Part shown: piece after piece, positions 26,380-35,660 of the stretch
Layout: each line of letters starts with the position of its first letter
Position numbering within the stretch: position 1 is the stretch's first letter
Source: JBBSOK01 sp965219125
Lineage (GTDB): Bacteria > Bacteroidota > Bacteroidia > Flavobacteriales > Flavobacteriaceae
Assembly (NCBI GenBank): GCA_965219125.1
Contig: CBDCMO010000001.1
Coordinates: 186,001 to 250,000, forward strand
Reading direction: 5' to 3'
Length of the DNA stretch: 64,000 bases
Program-made: the position numbers and the translations under genes
The notes under the pieces: model-generated
The model's database searches: none
What the model was told of the DNA's origin: nothing
What the model saw: only the letters and a program-made list of their open reading frames with translations

Positions 26380-27519
26380 ATGGAACTTTCCGTTATTATC
26401 CTTAATTATAATGTGCGTTATTTCTTAGAACAATGCTTGTTGAGCGTTCAAAAAGCATTAGAGAATATTGATTCTGAAATTGTTGTGATTGACAACAATT
26501 CTGAAGATGGAAGTTGTGAGATGGCTTTAGATAAATTTCCAACTGTAAAATTACTTCAAAATAAAGAAAATGTTGGCTTTAGCAAAGCTAACAATCAAGC
26601 CGTTAAAATTGCAACTGGAAAATACCTCTGCATTTTAAATCCGGATACTGTTGTTGCTGAAAACACCTTTTTGGAGTGCATTGAAGTTTTCAAAACTAAA
26701 ACGAAAATTGGTGGAATAGGTGTACAAATGATTGATGGCACCGGCAAATTTCTGCCGGAAAGCAAGCGCAATATTCCCACGCCCAAAAAGTCGCTGAAAA
26801 AAATTGTTGGTCTCACCAAAAATAAAAATGGATATTACGCAAATAATCTAGAGAAAGATGCCTGCGGAAATGTTGAAGTTTTGGCCGGCGCCTTTATTTT
26901 TATGGAGCGCAAGTTATATGAAGAAGTAAACGGTTTTGACGAAGATTATTTTATGTATGGTGAAGATATCGATCTTTGCTATAAAATTTTGAAGGCTGGA
27001 TTTTCAAATTATTATTTGGGCAGCCAACAATTATTACATTATAAAGGAGAAAGTACAATTCGCGACAAAGCTTATTACGAACGCTTTTTTGGTGCAATGC
27101 GCATTTTTTATTCAAAGCATTTCAATACAAATAAAATAACAGATTTGTCGGTTGATGTTGCCGTTTCAATGGCTAAAAAGTTGAGAAAGGTAAAAAATTC
27201 AAAAACTAAGGTTGAAGTTGCCAAAGCGGAAACGGCGATTTTTATTTCAGATAACGAAAATTTATTCAAAAAGATTTCAGCGGTGGTTAAAATTCCAATG
27301 AAAATGCGTAGCGAAGCTTCAATTGTAGAGAAAAATTATAATAATTGCCTTGTTATTTTTGATTCGGAATATATTTCTTTCGAAAACATATTTTCAACAA
27401 TGGATGCTTTTAAAAATCAGCAGAATAGCTTCAGAATTATTCCACCGAATTGCAATTTCTTGATAGGTAGCAATCGTAGCGATGAAAAAGGTGAAGTGCT
27501 TCATTTTTTGACTACATAA
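26380..27519 (+). CDS. Family 2 glycosyltransferase
   Basis: 379 residues. The GT-A fold starts SVIILNYNVRYFLEQCL. It has VVIDNNSEDGS, NVGFSKANNQA and the metal-binding LNPDTVV (DxD-like), then GAFIFMERKLYEEVNGFDEDYFMYGEDIDLCYK. This is the rhamnosyltransferase-like GT2 pattern. About 110 extra C-terminal residues follow, of unknown role. It probably adds sugars to surface glycans. There is no membrane helix, so it is likely a peripheral cytoplasmic enzyme. Confidence 0.88.
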   Translation: MELSVIILNYNVRYFLEQCLLSVQKALENIDSEIVVIDNNSEDGSCEMALDKFPTVKLLQNKENVGFSKANNQAVKIATGKYLCILNPDTVVAENTFLECIEVFKTKTKIGGIGVQMIDGTGKFLPESKRNIPTPKKSLKKIVGLTKNKNGYYANNLEKDACGNVEVLAGAFIFMERKLYEEVNGFDEDYFMYGEDIDLCYKILKAGFSNYYLGSQQLLHYKGESTIRDKAYYERFFGAMRIFYSKHFNTNKITDLSVDVAVSMAKKLRKVKNSKTKVEVAKAETAIFISDNENLFKKISAVVKIPMKMRSEASIVEKNYNNCLVIFDSEYISFENIFSTMDAFKNQQNSFRIIPPNCNFLIGSNRSDEKGEVLHFLTT

Positions 27520-27572
27520 TTCAGAAAAAGAATAAAAATAAATCTCACTTAGAAACTACTTATAAAATTGTT

Positions 27573-27580
27573 TAATTTTG
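27573..27580 (+). promoter_or_regulatory. -7 element (TAATTTTG) upstream of the E2 gene
   Basis: A TAnnTTTG match followed by CCGC, 76 bases before the ATG at 27657. The -33 element is not clear. Confidence 0.4.
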
Positions 27581-27656
27581 CCGCAGATTACATTGCAAAA
27601 AAAGAAGCAATTTCAAACAACATATTTTACAGATTAAAAAGCACACTTAAAAAGTT

Positions 27657-29006
27657 ATGGCAACATTTGAATTGAAATTACCAAAAATGGGCGAAAGCGT
27701 GGCAGAAGCTACCTTAACAAGTTGGTTAAAGGAAGTAGGCGACACGATTGAAGCAGATGAACCCGTTCTTGAAATTGCCACAGATAAAGTGGATAGCGAA
27801 GTGCCAAGTGAAGTAAATGGCGTTTTAATTGAAAAACTTTTTAATGTTGATGATGTAATTCAAGTAGGCCAAACTATTGCGATTATTGAAATTGCGGGCG
27901 AAAATGGAGCGGAAGTAAAAAGTGAGGCAAAAAACGAAGGTGTTGCTGATGAAACAAAAATGGCAGCTGCGGTTGAAGCAACTGTCGAAACTGCTAAAGT
28001 AGCAACACAAACAGCTGTTGAAAGTTCAGAAAATAGATTTTATTCTCCATTGGTAAAAAATATAGCTGTTGCTGAAAATATAAGTCAAGCGCAATTAGAT
28101 TCTATAAAAGGAAGCGGCAAAGATGGTAGGGTAACCAAAAATGATATTTTAGGATATCTTGAAAATCGCTCAGATTCTTCAAAACAAGATATTGAAAGGC
28201 AAGCTGTTTCTGCTCCAACTAGTAAACCCAATACTGCAATAGAAGCAAAAAACCCAATTGCCGCACAAACTCAAAAAGCACCGGTTTCAATTAATGGTGG
28301 CGATGAGATTATTGAAATGACTAGAATGGGCAAACTTATTGCACATCATATGGTTGCAAGCGTCCAAACGGCGGCTCACGTGCAGAGTTTTGTGGAATGT
28401 GACGTAACCAATATTTGGAATTGGCGCAACAAAGTAAAAACTGTATTTGCTAAAAGAGAAGGCGAAAACTTAACGTTTACTCCAATTTTTATGGAAGCGG
28501 TTGCCAAAGCATTAAAAGATTTTCCAATGATGAATATTGCTCTTGACGGCGAAAACATCATTAAACGAAAAAACATAAATCTTGGTATGGCAGCGGCTTT
28601 ACCGGATGGAAATCTTATAGTTCCAGTAATAAAAAATGCCGACCAATTAAATTTGGTTGGTATGAGCAAAGCGGTAAATGACCTTGCGGGTAGAGCAAGA
28701 GAAAACAAGCTAAAACCAGACGATATTCAAGGCGGCACGTATACTGTAACCAACGTTGGAACGTTTGGCAGCATTATGGGAACCCCAATTATAAATCAGC
28801 CGCAAGTTGGTATTTTGGCTTTGGGTGCCATTAGAAAAGTACCAGCAGTTATTGAAACTCCCGAAGGCGATTTTATCGGCATCCGTTACAAAATGTTTTT
28901 ATCGCACAGCTACGATCATCGTGTTGTAAACGGCGCTTTGGGTGGACAATTTGTAAAGAAAGTTGCAGATTATCTTGAAGGTTGGGATGTAAATCGGGAA
29001 GTTTAA
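27657..29006 (+). CDS. 2-oxo acid dehydrogenase E2 (dihydrolipoyl acyltransferase)
   Basis: 449 residues. Lipoyl domain about 1-78 with lipoyl-lysine Lys44 (EIATDKVDSEVP). Ala/Lys-rich linker, then a peripheral-subunit-binding domain about 127-168 (FYSPLVKNIA ... GKDGRVTKNDILGYL). Catalytic domain about 215-449. The active-site histidine is His421 in SYDHRVVNGALGG. The canonical HxxxDG reads HRVVNG here, so the usual Asp is Asn425. It transfers acyl groups to CoA in a pyruvate-, 2-oxoglutarate- or branched-chain-type complex. The partners are not adjacent, so the substrate is undetermined. Confidence 0.9.
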   Translation: MATFELKLPKMGESVAEATLTSWLKEVGDTIEADEPVLEIATDKVDSEVPSEVNGVLIEKLFNVDDVIQVGQTIAIIEIAGENGAEVKSEAKNEGVADETKMAAAVEATVETAKVATQTAVESSENRFYSPLVKNIAVAENISQAQLDSIKGSGKDGRVTKNDILGYLENRSDSSKQDIERQAVSAPTSKPNTAIEAKNPIAAQTQKAPVSINGGDEIIEMTRMGKLIAHHMVASVQTAAHVQSFVECDVTNIWNWRNKVKTVFAKREGENLTFTPIFMEAVAKALKDFPMMNIALDGENIIKRKNINLGMAAALPDGNLIVPVIKNADQLNLVGMSKAVNDLAGRARENKLKPDDIQGGTYTVTNVGTFGSIMGTPIINQPQVGILALGAIRKVPAVIETPEGDFIGIRYKMFLSHSYDHRVVNGALGGQFVKKVADYLEGWDVNREV

Positions 29007-29043
29007 TTTTCTCGTATATGTTTCAAAACGATAATTAAATCCT

Positions 29044-29565
29044 ATGTTTTTAAAGAATATTTTACCTGTTGTAGCGGTCACAATGGTAATGGGTCTGCTA
29101 TATGCCGCTTCGAGAAAGAAAGCAAAAGAAGATGGAGATGGAAATCTGATATTACAATTGCCTAAATTTTATTTCATTCTTGGAATTTTGATTATAGTAG
29201 GAGGTATTGGTTTACTTATTTATGGTTTCCTCTTCGCTAATGAAAGTGACAAAATCATTGTTTCCATTTGTAGTTTATTGGCATTAATTGCTGGACTATT
29301 TTTATTCGCGAAAGGATATGTTTCGAATATCTTAGTAACAGATTTAGCAATTATAGAGACCAACCTTTTCGGAAAACAAAAGGAAATAAGATGGAATGAA
29401 ATTAAAAAGGTGTCTTTCGGAAAAGTAAGTAAGCAATTGAAAATTGAAAGTGCTAACATGAATATAAAAGCACATATTCATCTAGTCGGATTTCAGGAAT
29501 TGGTTGCCAAATTAGAGAGAAAAACGGGTAAAACAAAAGTTGAAATTGGCATTATAGACTTATAA
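29044..29565 (+). CDS. Hypothetical membrane protein
   Basis: 173 residues: an N-terminal hydrophobic helix (LPVVAVTMVMGLLYAAS), two more at about 43-65 and 73-90, then a cytoplasmic PH-like beta domain (TDLAIIETNLFGKQKEIRWN). The layout resembles YcxB/PH-domain membrane proteins of unknown function. It lies 38 bases downstream of the E2 gene. Confidence 0.7.
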   Translation: MFLKNILPVVAVTMVMGLLYAASRKKAKEDGDGNLILQLPKFYFILGILIIVGGIGLLIYGFLFANESDKIIVSICSLLALIAGLFLFAKGYVSNILVTDLAIIETNLFGKQKEIRWNEIKKVSFGKVSKQLKIESANMNIKAHIHLVGFQELVAKLERKTGKTKVEIGIIDL

Positions 29566-29582
29566 AATTATTATTTTATCAG

Positions 29583-30206
29583 CTATTTTTCCAATTCTAA
29601 TAGTACATCCTCAACTTCATCATATCCAAAAATTAAATAGGTTTTATTCCAAACAACGGGCATTTGCACAATTTCCTTATTAGGATATTTTTTACTCATA
29701 AACGCTAAAAATTGTTTGTATAATTTTGCGTCTTTTTTAACATCAAAATTTCGGTGGGCTATCCTTTTTTCAACTAAAACTTTATTTAGGTAATCACATT
29801 TTTCACAACCTTCTCTACTAAAAACTACAACTTTATCAGTTATTGTTTTTTCAATATCTATTGTATTCTTTTTAAAGGATAAATTTATATCATCTCTTCT
29901 GTCAGTAATTATAAGTTCGTAGGTATATGTATTTGTTGAATTATCTCCCAGTTCAATCAAAGTTGTCATCAATATTTTTTGTTTCGGTGCAATATCGGTT
30001 AGTTTTGGCTGGGAAGCACTTCGTCTAAAACCTTCCGGAAAAACCAACAGAAAAATGTTCAAAGAATCTTTCGTAGTATTTTCGGCATATAAATTAACCC
30101 GTTTTCTTTTTTTTTCTTCAGTAATTAAAACCCTGGAATCTTGCGCAAAAGTTTTAAAAGAAGTGACAAATAAAAAAACACAAACCAAATAATAATAAAG
30201 CTTCAT
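29583..30206 (-). CDS. Secreted glutaredoxin-like protein
   Basis: 207 residues. Signal peptide (VCVFLFVTSFKTFAQDS), a beta-rich N-terminal domain of about 100 residues, then a glutaredoxin-like domain from about residue 125 with a CxxC centre (VVVFSREGCEKCDYLNK), the cis-Pro segment VQMPVVWN and a final helix. It is predicted to be a periplasmic thiol-disulfide protein. It is convergent with the membrane-protein gene and divergent from the exonuclease gene. Confidence 0.8.
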   Translation of the reverse strand: MKLYYYLVCVFLFVTSFKTFAQDSRVLITEEKKRKRVNLYAENTTKDSLNIFLLVFPEGFRRSASQPKLTDIAPKQKILMTTLIELGDNSTNTYTYELIITDRRDDINLSFKKNTIDIEKTITDKVVVFSREGCEKCDYLNKVLVEKRIAHRNFDVKKDAKLYKQFLAFMSKKYPNKEIVQMPVVWNKTYLIFGYDEVEDVLLELEK

Positions 30207-30239
30207 AAAGTAAAATCAATTAAAACATACATAAAATAC

Positions 30240-30247
30240 TACATTTG
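30240..30247 (+). promoter_or_regulatory. -7 element (TACATTTG) of the exonuclease operon
   Basis: An exact TAnnTTTG match followed by C, 27 bases before ATG 30275. It probably drives the exonuclease - FAH - Hpt - cinA run. Confidence 0.5.
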
Positions 30248-30274
30248 CAATTATCATACAATTTTTGAAATATA

Positions 30275-31048
30275 ATGGAATTAAACCTAAAAAAACCAAT
30301 TTGCTTTTTCGATTTAGAAACAACCGGAATTAATGTTGCAAAAGACCGTATTGTTGAAATTGCAATTTTAAAGGTTTTTCCAAACGGCAATAAAGAAAGT
30401 CATCTTTGGCGTGTAAATCCAGAAATGCCAATACCAAAACAAACTACCGAAATTCACGGCATTACAAACGAGATGGTAGCAAATGAGCCAACGTTTAAAG
30501 AGCTTGCATCAAAGGTTTATGGGTTGATTAAAGATTCAGATTTGGGTGGTTTTAATAGTAATAGATTTGATATTCCATTGTTGGCTGAAGAATTGCTTCG
30601 CGCCGAAATAGATTTTGATATGAAAAAAGCACTGTCAATAGATGTGCAAACCATTTTTCATAAAATGGAAAAGAGGACGCTGGAAGCTGCCTATAAATTT
30701 TATTGCGATAAAGATTTAATTGACGCACATAGTGCAGCTGCCGATACAGACGCAACGTATGAGGTTTTAAAATCTCAGTTGGACAAATATCCAGACTTGG
30801 AAAATGATATGGCTTTTTTGGCAGATTATAGTTCGCATCGTGAATTTGCAGATTTTGCAGGCTTTATTGGCTATGACAAAAATGGCGCTGAAGTATTTAG
30901 CTTTGGAAAACATAAAGGCAAATTAGTGCTCGATGTTCTCGATAAAGAACCCGGTTATTTTGGATGGCTTTTAAATGCAGATTTTCCATTATACACAAAA
31001 CAGGTTTTAACACGAATTAAGTTAAGCACTTTAAATAATAAATTATAG
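30275..31048 (+). CDS. DnaQ-like DEDDh 3'-5' exonuclease
   Basis: 257 residues. Exo I is FFDLETTGIN (Asp13, Glu15), Exo II is the GGFNSNRFDIPLL region, and Exo III is HSAAADTDAT (His and Asp). A short C-terminal region (FGKHKGKLVLDVL, PGYFGWLL) resembles the DUF3820-type 'quorum-sensing-regulator-like' domain often fused to such exonucleases. It could act as a DNA polymerase III epsilon-like proofreading or repair exonuclease. It is followed after one base by the FAH gene. Confidence 0.88.
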   Translation: MELNLKKPICFFDLETTGINVAKDRIVEIAILKVFPNGNKESHLWRVNPEMPIPKQTTEIHGITNEMVANEPTFKELASKVYGLIKDSDLGGFNSNRFDIPLLAEELLRAEIDFDMKKALSIDVQTIFHKMEKRTLEAAYKFYCDKDLIDAHSAAADTDATYEVLKSQLDKYPDLENDMAFLADYSSHREFADFAGFIGYDKNGAEVFSFGKHKGKLVLDVLDKEPGYFGWLLNADFPLYTKQVLTRIKLSTLNNKL

Positions 31049-31049
31049 T

Positions 31050-31661
31050 ATGAAAATTATCTGTATTGGTAGAAATTACGCTTCGCATATTGCCGAGTTG
31101 AAGAATGAAAAACCAACTGAACCGGTTATTTTCTTAAAGCCAGATACGGCAATTTTATTAAAGAATCAGCCTTTTTTTATACCCGAATTTTCCAATGATG
31201 TTCAGTATGAGGTTGAAGTGTTAGTGAAAATTAATAAAATTGGTAAGCATATTGATGCTAAATTCGCACATAAATATTATGACGAAATAAGCTTAGGGAT
31301 AGATTTTACTGCCCGAGACCTACAAGAAAAATTAAAAGAAAAAGGCTTACCCTGGGAAAAGGCAAAAGCTTTTGACGGTGCTGCCGTTATCGGCAATTTT
31401 TTGGATAAAACTACGTTAGAGAATATAAATAATATTAACTTTAGGCTTGAAAAAAATGGTAGTGTGGTACAACAGGCCAACACAGAAACCATGCTTTGGA
31501 ATATTGACCAATTAATAGAATACGTATCCAAATACTTCACCTTAAAAATTGGAGATGTAATTTTTACCGGCACCCCAGCCGGAGTTGGCAAAGTAATTGC
31601 AGGCGACCAATTAGAAGGTTATATTGAAGGCACAAAATTGTTTTCCATTAAAGTAAAATAA
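31050..31661 (+). CDS. Fumarylacetoacetate hydrolase family protein
   Basis: A 203-residue FAH-fold enzyme. It has the N-terminal IICIGRNYASHIAEL, PVIFLKPDTA, the metal-binding acidic cluster EVEVLVKINK, and D/K in GIDFTARDLQEKLK. It ends with the typical GDVIFTGTPAGVG. Relatives hydrolyse or decarboxylate acylpyruvates or oxaloacetate. It starts one base after the exonuclease stop and abuts the Hpt gene, so it is operonic. Confidence 0.9.
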   Translation: MKIICIGRNYASHIAELKNEKPTEPVIFLKPDTAILLKNQPFFIPEFSNDVQYEVEVLVKINKIGKHIDAKFAHKYYDEISLGIDFTARDLQEKLKEKGLPWEKAKAFDGAAVIGNFLDKTTLENINNINFRLEKNGSVVQQANTETMLWNIDQLIEYVSKYFTLKIGDVIFTGTPAGVGKVIAGDQLEGYIEGTKLFSIKVK

Positions 31662-32003
31662 ATGACAAAAAATTATTCCATGGATCGTCTCGAAGCTATT
31701 GCAGAGGGCGACACCGATTTTTTAAAGATATTGGCTGAAACATTTCTCGAAGAAATACCGCCAGATCTTGTAAGAATGGTTGAAGCGGTAGAAAATGAAA
31801 ACAGAAAATTGGCTTATCAATTTGCGCATAAAATGAAACCAAATCTTGAAATGTTTGGTGCCGAATTAGAAAAAGATATGACAGCCATAGAATCTTGGTC
31901 CAAAACATCAAAGAATAAAACAAATATTGCAGAAAATGTCCAAAACGTTTCTGTAAAAGTGAAAGCTATTGTAAGCGAATTAACTTCAGACTTTAAATTA
32001 TAA
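31662..32003 (+). CDS. Hpt (histidine phosphotransfer) domain protein
   Basis: 113 residues forming a four-helix bundle. The phosphoacceptor motif is AYQFAHKMKPNLEMFG (His, then Lys three residues on, then Gly). It is a free-standing relay between a hybrid histidine kinase and a response regulator. No partner is in the window. The stop of the FAH gene is immediately before its ATG, and its own stop is immediately before the cinA ATG. Confidence 0.82.
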   Translation: MTKNYSMDRLEAIAEGDTDFLKILAETFLEEIPPDLVRMVEAVENENRKLAYQFAHKMKPNLEMFGAELEKDMTAIESWSKTSKNKTNIAENVQNVSVKVKAIVSELTSDFKL

Positions 32004-33251
32004 ATGCTCTCAGAAATAATTACTATTGGTGACGAAATTTTAATCGGGCAAATAGTAGATACAAATTCCGCCTACATTTCAAAGGAACTTAATAAAATTG
32101 GTATAAAGGTTTATCAAATAACTTCGGTTCAAGACGAAAGGCAGCACATTTTAGATGCATTGGCAAATGCTGAGAAAAACGTAGATTTAGTCGTGGTAAC
32201 TGGCGGTTTAGGCCCAACGAAGGATGATATTACCAAAGCAACGTTCTGTGAATTTTTCAATGATGCATTAATAGAAAACGCTTGGGTCTTACAAAACATA
32301 AAGGATATTTTTAGCAAGCATATAAACCGCAAACCGCTTCCTGCCAACTTACTGCAAGCAATGGTTCCATCAAAGGCTATAATTTTAAACAATGAGCACG
32401 GCACAGCGCCAGGAATGTGGTTTGAAAAGGATAAAACAGTTTTTGTTTCTATGCCGGGTGTACCTTATGAGATGAAATATTTGCTTCAAAACGAAGTATT
32501 TCCGCGACTCATTAAAAAATTCAAAAGACCTTTTATCTATCATAAAACACTTTTAACGTACGGACAAGGTGAAAGCACAATTGCTGATAGAATTGAAGAC
32601 TGGGAAAATAAGTTACCCGAAATAATTAAATTGGCATATTTACCTTCATTGGGAAGAGTTCGCCTACGCTTATCTTCAACAGGAATAGATGAAGTTGCTT
32701 TAAAAAAATCTGTTGATGAGCAGATGGAGTCGTTAAATGAAATGTTGAAAGATATTTCAGTTGGTTTTGAAGATGAAACAAATATTGTACAGAAAATTGC
32801 GGATGAATTCACAAAAAGAAATCTAACTTTTAGTTTAGCTGAAAGTTGTACCGGTGGTGCAATTTCTGCTGCTATAACCGAAACTCCCGGTGTTTCTTCA
32901 TTTTTTAAAGGAGGCATTATTCCGTATGAAACTTCATTAAAGTCAACTATTCTTGGTATTGAAAAAAGTATAATAGATGATCATAATGTAGTAAGCATCC
33001 AAGTTGCCGAAGAAATGGCTTTAAATAGTAGGCGGTTATTTGAAACAGATTTTGCCCTTGCCACCACAGGTATTGCCGGTCCAACAAAGGGAGATGGCGA
33101 TAATGAAGTTGGTACTGTTTGCATTGCAATTTCAACACCTACAAAGACTTTTTCAGAGAAATTTTTATTTGGAAGTGATAGGGAAAGGATTATTGAAAAG
33201 AGCGTAAACAAAGCGCTTGAAATGATTTTAAAAGAAATTTTAAAAAACTAG
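32004..33251 (+). CDS. cinA: CinA family protein
   Basis: 415 residues. The N-terminal MoCF-like domain has TIGDEILIGQIVDTNSA and VVTGGLGPTKDDITK. The C-terminal nicotinamide-nucleotide amidase domain starts about residue 255, with SLAESCTGGAISAAI and ATTGIAGPTKG. Such proteins recycle NMN and hydrolyse ADP-ribose. Last gene of a tight four-gene run. Confidence 0.93.
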   Translation: MLSEIITIGDEILIGQIVDTNSAYISKELNKIGIKVYQITSVQDERQHILDALANAEKNVDLVVVTGGLGPTKDDITKATFCEFFNDALIENAWVLQNIKDIFSKHINRKPLPANLLQAMVPSKAIILNNEHGTAPGMWFEKDKTVFVSMPGVPYEMKYLLQNEVFPRLIKKFKRPFIYHKTLLTYGQGESTIADRIEDWENKLPEIIKLAYLPSLGRVRLRLSSTGIDEVALKKSVDEQMESLNEMLKDISVGFEDETNIVQKIADEFTKRNLTFSLAESCTGGAISAAITETPGVSSFFKGGIIPYETSLKSTILGIEKSIIDDHNVVSIQVAEEMALNSRRLFETDFALATTGIAGPTKGDGDNEVGTVCIAISTPTKTFSEKFLFGSDRERIIEKSVNKALEMILKEILKN

Positions 33252-33260
33252 TTTTCTTTC

Positions 33261-33292
33261 TTTGTTCATATTAATATAATTGCCTATTTTTG
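33261..33292 (+). promoter_or_regulatory. Promoter of rpmB operon (TTTG-N20-TATTTTTG)
   Basis: TTTG at 33261-33264 and TATTTTTG at 33285-33292, followed by CACC. This is a full match to the Bacteroidetes housekeeping promoter, 34 bases before rpmB. Confidence 0.75.
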
Positions 33293-33326
33293 CACCCTGT
33301 TTTTAAATAATTAAAACGTTAAGACA

Positions 33327-33566
33327 ATGTCTAGAGTTTGTGAGCTTACCGGAAAAAGAGCGATGGTTGGGAACAATGTTTCTCACGCTATGAATAAAAC
33401 CAAACGCAAGTTTGATGTAAACTTGGTTAAAAAACGTTTTTATATTCCTGAAGAAGATAAGTGGGTTACGTTACGTATCGCAGCTTCAACAATAAAAACA
33501 ATCAACAAAAAAGGTATTTCTGCAGTTATGAAAGAAGCCCGCGAAAAAGGTTTCTTAACAAAATAA
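33327..33566 (+). CDS. rpmB: Ribosomal protein bL28
   Basis: 79 residues. Typical L28 start SRVCELTGKRAMVGNNVSHA followed by KTKRKFDVNLVKKRF and a basic C-terminus. Component of the 50S subunit. First gene of rpmB-rpmG-DUF4295. Confidence 0.96.
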   Translation: MSRVCELTGKRAMVGNNVSHAMNKTKRKFDVNLVKKRFYIPEEDKWVTLRIAASTIKTINKKGISAVMKEAREKGFLTK

Positions 33567-33590
33567 TCGCGTTATTAAATAAAGAGTATA

Positions 33591-33773
33591 ATGGCTAAAA
33601 AAGGCAACAGAGTTCAGGTAATATTGGAGTGCACAGAGCATAAAGAAACGGGTAAACCGGGAACTTCAAGGTATATAACTACCAAAAACAAAAAGAATAC
33701 ACCAGATAGAATGGAGTTAAAGAAATTTAATCCAATCTTGAAGAAAATGACGGTTCATAAAGAAATTAAATAA
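33591..33773 (+). CDS. rpmG: Ribosomal protein bL33
   Basis: 60 residues with the L33 pattern (VQVILECTEHKETGKPGTSR, YITTKNKKNTPDRMELKKF, PILKKMTVHKEIK). It lacks the paired Cys-x-x-Cys zinc motifs and is thus a zinc-independent (C-minus) version. Confidence 0.95.
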   Translation: MAKKGNRVQVILECTEHKETGKPGTSRYITTKNKKNTPDRMELKKFNPILKKMTVHKEIK

Positions 33774-33820
33774 TTAGGATTTTCAATTTCTTTGAAAATT
33801 TCAAATAAAACTTATACGCC

Positions 33821-33973
33821 ATGGCAAAGAAAACAGTAGGTAACGTACAAACAGCAACAAAGCGTTTAACCAAAGCAATAAAAATGGTTAAATCGCCAAA
33901 AACAGGAGCATATACTTTTTCAGAATCTATTATGGTTCCGGAAAATGTAAATGACTGGTTAAATAAAAAATAA
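33821..33973 (+). CDS. DUF4295 small basic protein
   Basis: A 50-residue gene: MAKKTVGNVQTATKRLTK at the start and NVNDWLNKK at the end. DUF4295 proteins are regularly the third gene after rpmB-rpmG in Bacteroidetes and are probably ribosome-associated. A purine-poor leader precedes the ATG, as is common in this phylum. Confidence 0.9.
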   Translation: MAKKTVGNVQTATKRLTKAIKMVKSPKTGAYTFSESIMVPENVNDWLNKK

Positions 33974-33991
33974 CCAATTTAAAATATTTGA

Positions 33992-34030
33992 GAAAAGCCA
34001 CTTTTTTGCGAAGGTGGCTTTTCGTATTTT
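33992..34030 (+). terminator. Terminator of the rpmB operon
   Basis: GAAAAGCCAC (33992-34001) pairs with GTGGCTTTTC (34014-34023), followed by GTATTTTT. Confidence 0.8.
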
Positions 34031-34104
34031 TATAAATTGAAAAGAAGTTAGAGCATTTAGTTATATAACTGATCTTAAATTCTTTTAACCGACAACAATA
34101 AAAA

Positions 34105-35058
34105 ATGAGCTTTTTCAAAAAAATATTTTCAAAAGAAAGAAAAGAAACGTTAGATAAAGGTCTTGAAAAATCGAAATCTACTTTTCTGGACAAGCTTAGC
34201 AAAGCGGTTGTTGGAAAAAGTAAGGTAGATGATGATGTTCTTGATAACCTTGAAGAAATTTTAGTCTCTAGCGATGTGGGCGTTACAACAACGTTGAAAA
34301 TTATAAAGCGAATAGAAGCGCGTGTAGAAAAAGATAAATATGTTGGAACAGCCGAACTAAATGAAATTCTACGTGAAGAAATTGCAGGCTTATTAAGCGA
34401 AATAGACAGCGGCAACGAAAAAGATTTTGTGATTCCTCAACAAAATGATCCGTACGTAATTATGGTAGTGGGTGTTAATGGTGTTGGTAAAACAACTACA
34501 ATTGGTAAACTTTCACATCAATTTAAACAATCAGGAAAGAGTGTTGTTTTAGGTGCGGCCGATACATTTAGGGCAGCGGCAATAGATCAACTTCAAATTT
34601 GGGCAGATAGAACGGGCGTGCCGTTGGTAAAACAAAGTATGGGCAGCGATCCTGCAAGTGTGGCTTTTGATACCTTGACGAGCGCCGTTAAAAAAAATGC
34701 CGATGTTGTTATTATAGATACGGCGGGCAGACTTCATAACAAAGTAAACTTAATGAATGAACTTACCAAGGTTAAACGGGTTATGGACAAGGTAATCCCA
34801 AATGCACCGCACGAAGTTTTATTGGTTTTGGATGGCTCCACCGGGCAAAATGCTTTTGAACAGGCAAAACAATTTACTGCAGCAACCGAAGTTACATCAC
34901 TTGCCGTAACTAAACTTGACGGAACCGCAAAAGGTGGCGTAGTGATAGGCATTAGCGATCAATTTCAAATTCCAGTAAAATATATTGGGGTAGGTGAAGG
35001 TATTGAAGATCTTCAAGTATTTAATAAATTTGAATTTGTGGATTCATTTTTTAAATAG
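34105..35058 (+). CDS. ftsY: Signal recognition particle receptor FtsY
   Basis: A 317-residue SRP GTPase. The short N domain ends at about residue 105. G1 is VVGVNGVGKTTTIGKL, then GAADTFRAAAIDQLQ, IIDTAGRLHNK, the TKLDGTAKGG motif and GVGEGIEDLQVF. It docks ribosome-SRP complexes at the membrane. The acidic A domain of enterobacterial FtsY is absent, as is usual in Bacteroidetes. Confidence 0.96.
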   Translation: MSFFKKIFSKERKETLDKGLEKSKSTFLDKLSKAVVGKSKVDDDVLDNLEEILVSSDVGVTTTLKIIKRIEARVEKDKYVGTAELNEILREEIAGLLSEIDSGNEKDFVIPQQNDPYVIMVVGVNGVGKTTTIGKLSHQFKQSGKSVVLGAADTFRAAAIDQLQIWADRTGVPLVKQSMGSDPASVAFDTLTSAVKKNADVVIIDTAGRLHNKVNLMNELTKVKRVMDKVIPNAPHEVLLVLDGSTGQNAFEQAKQFTAATEVTSLAVTKLDGTAKGGVVIGISDQFQIPVKYIGVGEGIEDLQVFNKFEFVDSFFK

Positions 35059-35125
35059 CTGTAACTTCAAGAAGAGCCGCTTATAAATTGTTCTTTTTAA
35101 CTTCTAATCCATTTCACTCAATTTA

Positions 35126-35590
35126 ATGACGGAATTTTACAAGAAAGAAGGAATTTTTCTAATCTTAAAACAAAATAGGAATTTCGAAATAACAATTTTC
35201 ATTTTACTGTTCCTTGCTTTTATTTACTTTATTTATACGGGCGAAAGATTTGAAATAGTTCCATATTGGGTATTCTTAATTTTACCAATTATTCTTTTTT
35301 TATATCGAATTTGTAGAAATGTAATCTTCGATTCTAAGAGAAAAATCCTTCAGATATCAATATTTGGATTTTTAAAACAGGAACATCTACTTCAGAATTT
35401 TGAAGATATTTTAATAATCAACCATAAATCTTATTACTTTTTTAATAATGGAAAGGAAGTAAAACTACTGTTTCGATACAATAGTGAAGCTGTAGAAATT
35501 TCATTAATCAGAAAAAATAGCTTTAAAGAAATTGATGAATTTGTTGAAGAAACGAAGGAAATAATTGCGAGTTGCTTAAAATACCTTTGA
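35126..35590 (+). CDS. Hypothetical membrane protein
   Basis: 154 residues with two hydrophobic helices (about 23-43 and 51-70), then a PH-like cytoplasmic beta domain (NVIFDSKRKILQISIFG) and a helical end. Not recognised beyond that. It resembles the membrane proteins at 9676-10125 and 29044-29565 in layout only. Confidence 0.65.
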   Translation: MTEFYKKEGIFLILKQNRNFEITIFILLFLAFIYFIYTGERFEIVPYWVFLILPIILFLYRICRNVIFDSKRKILQISIFGFLKQEHLLQNFEDILIINHKSYYFFNNGKEVKLLFRYNSEAVEISLIRKNSFKEIDEFVEETKEIIASCLKYL

Positions 35591-35660
35591 AAAAGATTCA
35601 CCACGAATACACAAATTATTATTTAAAAAATTCGTGTATTCATAGTAAAAACCTAATTTT

